A stretch of 64,000 bases of DNA from NCBI GenBank assembly GCA_029834535.1, contig JAQMWT010000339.1:36693-100692 (forward strand), given 5' to 3'. This document shows positions 55,693 to 64,000 of the stretch, piece by piece. The notes under the pieces are model-generated. The model saw only the letters and a program-made list of their open reading frames with translations, was not told where the DNA came from and made no database searches. Position numbers and translations under genes: made by a program. The stretch is from Chrysophaeum taylorii (lineage: Eukaryota > Sar > Pelagophyceae > Pelagomonadales > Pelagomonadaceae). How positions within the stretch are numbered: position 1 is the first letter of the stretch; every line of letters starts with the position of its first letter.

Positions 55693-56634
55693 TCATCGTG
55701 CTAACTGTCCAGACGTATGATTCGAATCCCGCAGAAACGTTAAATTACGATGATCCGTCTCTAACTTCGTCTGATGACCTTCGATATAAAATCGGAAATT
55801 TTCGAGAGCAGAGAGTACTGCGAGGAGTTCCAAGCGCCGAGGATCGTACTTCCTCATCGATTTAGCCACGGTTCGACTCCAGTACTCGATAACTCTCTCT
55901 TCGATTCTTTCTCTTCCATCGTCGTCAACGAATGGTACCTTTTGAAATAGGTAAGCACCCAACCCATGCGCAGAAGCATCGGTTCGAATGTAAAAAGGTA
56001 ACGAGTAATCAGGATGATAGACGCCCTTCGAAGTGACAATAGCCTCGATGATGGCATCCCAAGCTTCCTGACACTCTTTCGTCCACTTGAATTTCACGTC
56101 CGGCAAAGTCAGTTGTCTTAATGGCTCTGCAACTTTCGCAAAATTCCTTACATACCACCGGCAAAAACTCTCCATTCCAAGGAAAGATCGCACTTGCTTT
56201 TTAGGGTCAGCATCCGACAAAGTGCAAGGAATTGGCATGTGTCTGATGGCTTCTAAAGACCTTGGTGATGGAAGAAGTCCGTTCGGGGTAGATAAATGAC
56301 CCCAAAACTCAATGACTTCTTGCATAAAGTGAATCTTCTTGATCTTGGCGCTGTACCCCTTCAAGGCAAGATGGGGAATAACTTGCACAAGGCACTGCAA
56401 GTGGTTCTTTGTATCTGCGTGACCGGCGAGAATATCGTCGATATATGCCACGAGATCACGATATAGCCATGTCGACAAGTCAGTGTTCAACTGCTTGCAA
56501 AATAAACTTCCGGCTGGTTTGACTCCCAAAGGTAGACGCATGTAGCTGTACGCTCCCAGAGGGCTAGTGAAGGTGACCACATCTTGTGCATCTAGCGACA
56601 ATCGTAAATTGTGACAGCCCCAACGAATATCCAA
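55693..56634 (-). pseudogene. gypsy reverse transcriptase (part) and RNase H
   Basis: The frame picks up the RT after a one-base shift at about 56630 and reads 'SLDIRWGCHNLRLSLDAQD', 'LGAYSYMRLPLGVKPAGSLF', and the catalytic 'LVAYIDDILAGHADTKNH'. Connection and RNase H follow: 'VRSFLGMESFCRWYVRNFA', 'FYIRTDASAHGLGAYLF' and 'YDPRRLELLAVLSALENFR' with 'YIEGHQTKLETDHRNLTFL'. It ends 'SNHTSGQLAR' at a TGA (55693-55695) where the family has a Trp (TGG to TGA). The frame goes on without interruption into the integrase. Confidence 0.9.
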
Positions 56635-59600
56635 ACTTTGAACGACAAAACTTGTCGATGAGAAACATCAATGCGTCAGCCATGCTCACAATCGGCCAGC
56701 TATCATCCTTGAGCAATGCATTGAGGCGCCGTAGGTCGACAGCTGCTCTGCAAGCATTGGAAGTGCCAGGCTCAGCACCTTTCTTAGGCAACATCAAAAT
56801 AGGGAAGCCCCGCGGAGAATTCGCGGGACGAATAACTCCGTCTCGGGTCCACGCTTCAATCTGCATCCGCAAACATTCAATCCTTTCTTTCGACAACCGA
56901 TATGGCGAGAGTTTGACGGGAGTCGGGTTCTCTTCTTTGAACCGGAGCGTCACTTCAGGTGAATCCACAGGTCTCATCACATCATCGAAAAATGCCCACG
57001 AATACGAGACTAAATGCTTCATCATCAGCTTCTCGTCATCATCTAAAGCAGGATGCTCTGTGATACCCAATTCAGTCATCACCTCTTCGACCTGCGCGAC
57101 GGTCGGAGGGATGACCTGCATGCTCTCCTGACCCGCTAAATGAGGAGGCATCACCGGTAAAGGTTGACCATGTTCGTCGTGAGGCGCGTCCGCCCACGGA
57201 ACGTCGTACTTATTGAAATACGCTGGTCGCTCTTTCGCGGTGCCTTCTTCTTCAGCAGTTGCGGAGGGCTGGTTGTCGACTTGGTTGCTCTGCGTAACAG
57301 CAGTGGCGACGGTGCTCCCTGCAAAAGATGAAGCCGTCCCAGGCGACGTAACTGAAGGTGGTGGCGGGGTGGTGGGGGCAGCAGCTGATGGTGCAGGACT
57401 CGCAAGAGAATAGAGTTCATCGGGCGCAATCCATGACACACTTCGAGTGGCAGGGTCGAGCGTTGGAATGCGCGACTCTACAGCAAAAGGTGAAAACCGT
57501 AGAATATGGTGATCATGTTGGGCTAGCTTAGTCGTCGCAATATTCCGCAATTTACCCAAATTGCGAAGTGAAGGGTCAAACGAATTGTGCACTGCCAGCG
57601 CAATCCGCGTCATAGTCGCTGGTGGCACCATACTGCCAAGCATCTTCATAGCTGCTGTCTCTGAAACTGCCTCACCCCATTGCCACGTAGCAGGAACGGT
57701 CATAATGTCCTGGTGCATCTGCAACGTGAGTGGACGGGTGTTCGAGAAATGATGTTCTAGGTGGAGCTTATTGCGCGTCACTGTGAAGGCAGGGCCGATA
57801 GCCGGGCGCGTAGATGAGAAACTCTTCACTATAATGAGCGGGTGACCACCTGTAAATCCCAACGCTGGCCCAAAACGGCCCCTTAAATTCGGTGGTACAC
57901 GCGATAATAAAGGCAGGTTCAAGCGAACATTGCACGCAAGTAGGCGTGTGCGCGAGCACAGCAACTCTAGTGTGATACTATAGAAATCGACAATACGCTG
58001 CACATAAAATTGGTGATGCACAAAAGGGATCACTGATGGTTCCTGCTCGAGCGTCCATCGTCCAATCACATAAGGTGCGTTGCGGAAATGACGCAGGACC
58101 CAAGAGGTAATAGTAGCGCCCTTGCGTGCGTCCCTGTAGTGCAAATTGGCAGTCGACCCATAGATACACGGCGGACTGGCGTGAAAATAAGAATGCTTCC
58201 AAAAATCTGAATGTGAATACGACAACACGAAGTCGTATGTACGACGATGAGATGTCCCCAGCTCATGCAAAACATAGGGAATCTTCGGAAAATTGAGCTC
58301 AAAGGTGGCTCGGGCTTGAGGACAAGCATCCAAAGCCAGGACAATGCGAAATGAACTGCCAGAAAACTCATTGCATCGTCGGATACCCAACGTTGATCCT
58401 AAAGCGCCAGCAAAGTAGACGACGACAAAGGTGTAGGTGATGGGTATCCAAACCAAGGAGGCGGGCTTAGATAGCAGCTCCTTAGCGGTCGCCTCCATCT
58501 CAATTTCTGGTGTTTTTTTCACTTCTTCATCTGGAGGTGGCTGAGGAGGAGGTCTGTCACTGAAGACATCCTCCTCGACTTCATCGTCGTCAACAGCAGC
58601 CGTAAGAGTTGCACGACACACGTCAGCAGTGGCTTCTAGCTGCATGTTGACACATCCTTCATGCGGCATGATCTCGCCTTCGACCACCGGGACTTCGGGG
58701 TCGATACCAATGGGTTCGTCACCAATGTACTCTACAGCCACATGAACTTCGTTGGGCTCGTCAGCGCAATACGATGAATAGGAATCAGGTACAAGGCGGA
58801 GATCTGGGAGGAGTAACCGACGAGGTCGGAATACGTGACCCTTCTCCAGCGGCACATCGCACTCCATCTCCAAGAAGTACGGTTGGCTTGGAAGAAGAAA
58901 TCGAGTACTCGTCACGTACGCGAAATGAGGGATGATATCTTCCTCGTCTGCAGGGCATTTAAGTTGGTCTTCCGCTTTTTCAGCAGTCTGATCACCGGGA
59001 AGAACGTGATGGTGACTCGCTCTGATACGAATAGAGCGCAGTAGACTGTCATAACTCCACGGTTTACCAACTGGCGTCCAAGTTTGGATATTTCCGTATT
59101 GCACAGCAAGCTTAGCTGTCGGGAACATCTGCACTACCTGCGGAGTCGCATTGAATGCATCATTGTAAAGGACAATTCCATGCTGGTCTTGTAGCGAGGC
59201 GGAAGTCCGATTCTTGAGAACTCCAATGGTCACTTCAGAACGCCGAAAAATAGCTCTCTCTGTCGCATAATCCAAAATCGTACCCAAAAGTCGCAATTCT
59301 CGTGCTCCTAATAGTAACTGTCCATTCGTTTGACCAACGAAGAACACGAGCAGCAGGGATGTCGTTGGCACCAAGGAGATCCGGAGAATGACCCATTCTC
59401 GAATAGCAGCTCCCGAACCTCCTGGCCCATTTTGAGTACGAATCGTAGGGAGTGGCTGACGATGGATGATTTTGCCATCACGATCAAGTTTGCGATACAA
59501 GCGGTGATCGATGTAGGGGGAATCAGCCATGCCATCCAAACCGGCAGCGATGATGGAATATTTCGAACCATCTAGCGAAGAGATAGCCACAAGCACATAC

Positions 59601-59737
59601 GTCAAAGAGGCGGATCTCGTACCATCGTACCTTACGGCTTTATTTTCACGATGGTCGGGATCCTGAGTGGTGTTCAACGCAGTCTGAGGGCAGAAACTCT
59701 CTCTCGAAATCCGAAGAAATGGAAGGGTGAGCGGCAT
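56564..59737 (-). pseudogene. gypsy pol N-terminal part: protease, methyltransferase-like domain, start of RT
   Basis: 1057 codons from ATG 59737, overlapping the gag end by 92 nt in the +1 frame. Residues about 50-165 are the retropepsin-like protease: 'AAGLDGMADSPYIDHRLYRK' in place of the usual L-D-T-G-A-D-S-x-Y-I, and 'QLLLGARELRLLGTILDYAT'. The D-T-G triad is thus D-G-M and activity is doubtful. Residues about 200-420 form an acidic linker region. Residues about 430-716 read as a C5-cytosine methyltransferase (separate entry). A Pro/Thr/Ser-rich spacer (about 775-835) precedes the RT N terminus at about 925 ('VTLRFKEENPTPVKLSPYRL', 'WTRDGVIRPANSPRGFPIL', 'CRAAVDLRRLNALL'). The RT frame breaks at about 56630. 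Confidence 0.85.
57590..58450 (-). other. C5-cytosine DNA methyltransferase-like domain inside pol
   Basis: Residues about 430-716 of the pol frame. Motif I: 'VVVYFAGALGSTLGI' (F-A-G, the AdoMet loop). Motif II/III: 'IVLALDACPQARATFELNFP' with the acidic ribose ligand D470. Motif IV: 'FHASPPCIYGSTANLHYRDA', P-P-C with the catalytic Cys 524. Motif VI: 'WTLEQEPSVIPF', in which E564 stands where E-N-V is expected. Motif VIII: a poorly conserved 'ACNVRLNLPLLSRVPP'. Motif X: 'AAMKMLGSMVPPATMTRIA', matching G-N-x-V-P-P. Order and spacing fit a compact phage-type Dcm/DNMT fold; the target-recognition part is short. The domain is uninterrupted by stops or frameshifts, unlike the RT further on. Motif VI and VIII deviations leave activity open. 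Confidence 0.75.
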
Positions 59738-62207
59738 AACGCTCGGCGCTGTCGTCCCTCGGTGGCACTATATCCATAGCAACCAAGGTATCTTGTCCCA
59801 TACGAACAATCGTATACCCCAATTCGTCACGATTATCTTCGTCTTCCGAGAGAACTCTAGATGCAACTCCAGTCACTTCGGTACTTTGCTCCTGCTCCTC
59901 CACCCATGCATCTTCAGTGATGACCAAAAAGGAAGGAGGTTCCATGGGGCCACCAGGGGAATAGCCTTCTGCAGAGAAGCTATCATCATCGCCCCCAACA
60001 TCGTCATCGTCATACACGCTGCCCTCCATGAGCTCAGAATACTGCACAGTGCAGTAGTCCGCTCGCTTAGTGTCATCCTGATCTTCGCCAAGCACTTCAA
60101 GCCACTGAGCAGCGACACCATCATTGCGCCGGCTAGGGTTCGCTCTCCGAGACTGTTGCCCTCTACCCGGTGGAGCCGTCTGCTGTGCCTGACGAATCAA
60201 GTTCATCGTGTTGAGAGCCGTAGTCAGATCCTCCAGGCGCACCGAGGTCTGAGCGGTCCGCTGCACTGCGGGCTGCCTTCGGACCACCTGTTGTTGAGAG
60301 CCTGCAACCAAACGGTGTTGAGTGCCTGCAACCAGCTGCTGTTGACCTGCACCCGGCACCTGTGCTGCTGTGTAGACCACCTGCGGCTGTTGCACAACGC
60401 GCGGCGCTAGCTGAGTCACTGAAGCCTGTCCTGCAGCAGCTAAAAGCGTCCGTCGGTATTGCTCCTGTCCCTCTGGCGTTGCTGGAAAACCCGCGTTCGT
60501 CAACGTCTGAGCAGCACGCCTCTTCCTCGAGGGATTGTCCGGCACAGGACACACACCATTGTCGTGGTTAAAACTACCATGCCGGCCGCAACTGAGGCAC
60601 GTCGTAATTGCTTGACGCGTGTGGTTATCTATCCCTTGTGGTAGCCAAGTTCCAAATCCCGAGTCAGTAACATAACCAACCCGCTGGACTGGCTGCAACT
60701 GCTGCCTCTGCTGCTGTTGCTCTCTCCTCATCCGTGGTGCGCGCTCCTTTCCCTTCTCCTTCTTAATCGCCTCTTCGATGTTGGCAGTAGGGTTGGCTTC
60801 CAGAATCTTGGAAATCTGGATGGTCAATTGAATGACATCGTTGAGGGTGAGAGTAGATGCTTTCATATGCGGTGAGGCCTGAGCAAGTTCGACGCTCGTC
60901 CGCAAGCGCTCAGAATTGTGTCCAGCAATGAAGTGCGAACGGAACGCAGCAGGATCAGTATCACGACCTGACATTGCTCGCCACTGGCCGAATTTCTGCA
61001 CCCATCGCGCAATATACTTATTCAATGACAAATTCCCATGCCGTAAATTGAGCCATTCACGTTCAAGCTCATCAACCGTAGCCCGAGGTGGACAAGGAAG
61101 CTTCGTCGCCTCTTGCATAGCATCCAGACAGTCCTCATCATGCTGGCGCAACTCTTTCAGTGTGATGGTCCCATCCTTGTATTGTTTCCACATCTGCGGC
61201 CGTTCAGCTTCCCATTTGCGATAAGCTTCCATAGGGGCGAGTTGATACTCGCCTCCAATCACGTCCATCGCTATTGAAGGCTTACCAATCTTGCCTTCCA
61301 TCATACGCCGCAATTGCATCCACCACGCTTCCACCTCATCACGGTCCTTAGTAATTTGCCCAGTGAGATTCGAAAACGTGATACGTGTCATACCAGCAGC
61401 TCCCTTCTTGACATGAAGTATCTCTTCTTCGTCACGAGGACGCGCCGAACCGGGGTCAGTATGATGGTGCGGGGTAGGCTCCGGTCGACTTCGCGGTGGC
61501 TGATCATCGGTCAGTGCCTATACAGCGACATCATTGTCGGGCGTAACACGAGTAGCATCCGGAGAGGTTGGCCGTGCCTCTCGAGCATGCGCCCGCATGG
61601 ATTCCTCCACCATTCGTCGAAGTCGATCGTTGTCGGTCCGCTGCCGCTCTACTTCTGAGCGTTGTTGTTGAGCGTCGCGGCGGGTGCTCTCAAGTTCACG
61701 TATGACTTGCTCGATCTGCGACTGGTACATCTCGAATCGTTCGGCTATGGTCTGCAGAACCTCGGGGTCGACACCCACGCGAAAATCTGTCGCTCTCGTA
61801 TTCGCAGATGGTGGCCTAGGAGGTGCACTCTCCTCTGGTCCACGCATCGCCGTAAACGGTCCGGGTTCCGCTCGAGATGACTCCGTAGCATTCATCGCAC
61901 GTTCGTAGGGTCGTGCGTACGGGAACGTCGGCTCACCCGGTTTTGAAGTTGCGTCTGCCGCAACCGTAGCCCCCCCTTCGCCGGCGCGTGGATCCGGAAG
62001 GATGACCACGCTTGGGGGGCTGTTGAGGCTATCAGATGATCTTGCTTCTCTTCCGATGCCACTTTCCTCGGCTTCCGGCCGTTGAAAGGGCGTACTGAAT
62101 GGTGTTCTCCCAATAGACGCAAATGGAGTCCCTGCACTGATTCGTTGCAGACGCTCCTGTGCGTACCGAAACCACTGCGGTCGTTCTGTCATTGGCCTCT
62201 CTGCCAT
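59646..62207 (-). pseudogene. gypsy gag with one in-frame TAG
   Basis: From ATG 62207 the first 229 codons (Pro/Arg-rich, then a coiled coil 'ERFEMYQSQIEQVIRELES') end at TAG 61518-61520. The same frame continues 'ALTDDQPPRSRPEPT' through an ATG at 61391 to 59646. The main part is a Retrotrans_gag-like helical capsid ('VEAWWMQLRRMMEGKIG', 'LEREWLNLRHGNLSLNKYIA', 'RWVQKFGQWRAMSGRDTDPA', 'FRSHFIAGHNSERLRTSVEL'), followed by a Q-rich basic stretch and a zinc-knuckle-like 'CLSCGRHGSFNHDNGVC' (C-x2-C-x5-H...C spacing is irregular). The C-terminal part is acidic. The TAG could be a nonsense mutation or, less likely, a readthrough site. Confidence 0.85.
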
Positions 62208-62664
62208 GACCGCGATTTGCCCGGATAATAGGCTTAATTCGAACGCTCACAACTCGTTTGTTGCACTCTTTTTCCGTCAGACGACAATTGCCGGCAGCCG
62301 TCTGACTGCGCGCTGTACCGGTGCGCTGGACTTACGGAAGTATTTGCCTTGCGCGTGAAGACTATGGACGGCCTTCCCGGTGCTGTCGCTCGCCGTCAGG
62401 GAGGTGGTCTGCCTCGCGCGAGCTAAGTTAGGTCTTACTCTGTCTTTGCCTGGTTAGGTCTTACGATGCTTTGCCTGAGTCGTAGTGACTCCGCTCCCGG
62501 TTCGATCCGAATCACGCAAAATGAACCCTGCAGTAGTACCCGTGATTCCCTGGATCTTCACCCACAAATGCGTTGGCTTCGCACTCACTCGACCGTTACG
62601 AACCGACTCGCCGCCGAAAAACAGGAGATCGATAGTCCGGGAGTTGGACTATCGATTCCCGTTT

Positions 62665-62673
62665 CTGAGACCA
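62665..62673 (-). promoter_or_regulatory. Candidate primer-binding site
   Basis: In element orientation TGGTCTCAG directly after the 5' LTR, followed by AAACGGGA. It resembles the TGGTATCAGAG primer site for initiator-Met tRNA at the first ten bases with one mismatch. Not certain. Confidence 0.4.
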
Positions 62674-62678
62674 CTGTA

Positions 62679-63068
62679 GTGGTTTTCTCAGACACCCGCC
62701 CCTCCTGGCCGGGCCAGGGGCCTCAACAACCCTTTCTCCCAACCCGAACCGCTTGTGAAACCACCACACGCCCGATCTCAGCGTAATACCTCACACCATC
62801 ACGAAATCGGACAATTAAATGAGGGCAATATCAAGAAGACAACAAGAAAACAATACAAATGCCCGGTACATTGGGTCCAGCGGAAGCGCAGCTGAGGGTG
62901 TCAAGATGACACCCCCCCCTCCATAAGTTCAAGGTCAATACCAGAGCTACAATCAGGGTAACCCACCCACATCCTTCATGCTCCCCACACACACCGCCCT
63001 CTTAGCAGTCGACATTTAAAGTCAGGTGGCAGGCAGGCAAGTGGGGGGAATGGGCGTTACTGCCACAG
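62679..63068 (-). repeat. 5' LTR of the gypsy element, with a 59-bp insertion
   Basis: Aligns over its full length with 53273-53605 except for a 59-bp extra block at 62962-63020. Confidence 0.9.
62962..63020 (-). repeat. Dispersed repeat R1 inserted into the 5' LTR
   Basis: A 59-bp block absent from the sister LTR: the 3' LTR reads GGGTAAGTCAGG without interruption at the same site. The block holds the R1 core (AGCAGTCGAC at 63004-63013) and the C-rich 'CATCCTTCATG' found in other copies. The sister LTR gives the empty site, so R1 behaves as an insertion unit. Confidence 0.85.
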
Positions 63069-64000
63069 CGTCATCAAACGAACCGATTACGGACGGCTCT
63101 AGGCCGCCCCCTGCAAACTTGCGCCCTCCCCACCCTGCTCTGCTCTCGCCTCACTCAACGCTCTGATAATAAACCTGCCGCTCTCTGAAATCTGCCCTTA
63201 TATCCTTGGGGCGACGCGTGGCGCCAAAGAAGCCGCGCCCCCTAGGGGTCCCCAAGTCGGAGGCGCGGGAGAGGCGTCGAAGGACCCGTCAACCCAAAAA
63301 GCAACGGTCCTTCGACAAGACCACGCCGGATGCAGCTGCTGAACCAAAGAAGCTCCTTTTAAGCAGCAGACGCAGCAACAGACTTTTGCGGCAGCGGCGG
63401 AGGCCCTGCAAGAAAGTACTGCCGTGAGGAAAGCGAAGAAGTGCTTGTCGAACCTCCCTGAGTAGAAGGAATATTGTTTCCCGTGGCGGCACCAACAGCT
63501 CGATGATCGGCTCTCTAACTAAAGGGAAAGTGTCCTTCGACGAGGACCTCGAGCTGTGAGAACTAATCATTGGTGGAGTGGGCGATTGCGAATAACCAGG
63601 GCGACCGCGCGGCGAGCTGGGCATGAAGGTGCGCCACATATCTCGCTGGCTCGGAGCCGCAAGTTCGAGCCCTTCAAAAACCGTCCTGCCTACGAGATTA
63701 TGTGATTTCCCTGCGGCAAGATGCCCTCGCATCAGAATCAGTATGCTTACCACCGTGCTGTCTATGTGTCGTTAGAGACAGGGCGCTGTTATATGGCAGC
63801 ACTACCACTGCCGTCTTCTCTACCAGAGGCACAGTGTTTTACTTCCCTCTTGGTTATTGGCCCAACCGGTACTGGTAGAGAGAACGTCCCTCCGATCGAT
63901 ATCGAACTTAAGATCGACGTCTCGGACAAAGACTTGGATTCCCAGAGCCCGCCTCTGACGTTCGACAGGATCCCCAGTTGAGACAAGTCTCTCCAACGAT
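63069..64000. other. Right flank: coding-like fragments, no intact gene
   Basis: Plus-strand pieces with protein character: 'TFAAAAEALQESTAVRKAKK' at about 63387 followed by 'CLSNLPE' and a stop, and an ORF 63721-63981 starting 'MPSHQNQYAYHRAVYVSLET' that contains 'SLLVIGPTGTGRENVPPIDI'. No family recognised; it may be an edge of another element or gene continuing beyond the window. Confidence 0.3.

Larger units (their letters stand above)
53272..63068 (-). mobile_element. Ty3/gypsy LTR retrotransposon carrying a cytosine-methyltransferase-like domain
   Basis: About 9.8 kb on the minus strand, bounded by two LTRs (5' LTR 62679-63068, 3' LTR 53273-53605). Order in reading direction: gag (62207-59646, one in-frame TAG), pol with protease, a C5-methyltransferase-like domain, reverse transcriptase, RNase H and integrase (59737-53749). 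RT before integrase is the gypsy order. Pol begins inside the end of gag in the +1 frame. The copy is decayed: one TAG in gag, a frameshift in RT, a TGA after RNase H, and altered protease and integrase active sites. By manual alignment the LTRs differ at about 17 positions plus indels (about 5 percent). Possible flanking duplication GCGT(T/C) at 53265 and 63068 is only suggestive. Confidence 0.93.

Noticed and set aside
53265-63072. GCGT(T/C) as target-site duplication of the gypsy element
   Set aside because: Only four or five bases, one mismatch, and the LTR ends are not sharp to the base, so it was not listed as a feature.

Overview
This window is nuclear DNA from a eukaryotic alga, most likely a photosynthetic stramenopile (ochrophyte) or another alga with a secondary red plastid. 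Three things point there. Most genes are GC-rich, mostly intronless ORFs, and the few introns are 45-101 nt with GT-AG ends. A ribosomal protein of plastid type (bTHX, 40869-41213) starts with a signal peptide that ends at an Ala-Phe junction, the bipartite targeting signal of secondary red plastids. The rest is typical eukaryotic content: SNW1/SKIP, an arginine methyltransferase, RCC1/IQ proteins and LTR, LINE-like, Helitron-like and hAT elements.

Layout. 1-6.8 kb: a 5'-truncated membrane-protein gene, a cytochrome-b5-reductase-like gene, a long decayed coding region, a gag-like relic and a RidA gene. 7.3-10.2 kb: aspartate aminotransferase and a secreted sulfotransferase, transcribed divergently. 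10.4-13.1 kb: relics of a Pif1/Helitron-type helicase and a LINE-type reverse transcriptase. 13.7-22.3 kb: an RCC1/IQ protein, a secreted helical-repeat protein and a homocysteine methyltransferase with an unknown C-terminal half. 22.3-25.0 kb: decayed sequence and an internally deleted hAT element. 25.1-27.1 kb: three tightly packed genes, two of which overlap tail to tail. 27.1-29.0 kb: repeats and an ankyrin pseudogene. 29.8-32.5 kb: a protein kinase gene whose C-terminal leucine-rich repeats are built from identical-length 84-nt exons; one in-frame TAG separates the kinase from the LRR part. 32.88-35.75 kb: a hAT transposon with terminal inverted repeats and a perfect 8-bp target duplication. 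36 kb: a second helicase relic. 37.3-50.7 kb: a gene-dense island with several divergent pairs 61-126 bp apart. 51.8-53.1 kb: an ankyrin gene broken by a 34-bp tandem duplication. 53.3-63.1 kb: a Ty3/gypsy LTR retrotransposon on the minus strand.

The two most interesting items are the gypsy element, whose pol frame carries what reads as a C5-cytosine DNA methyltransferase domain between protease and reverse transcriptase, and the kinase gene, whose N-terminal helical region resembles the MLKL/HeLo four-helix bundle and which is followed by exon-amplified LRRs. The second would be an architecture reminiscent of intracellular immune or cell-death receptors. Functional assignments come from reading motifs by eye; no database search was run.
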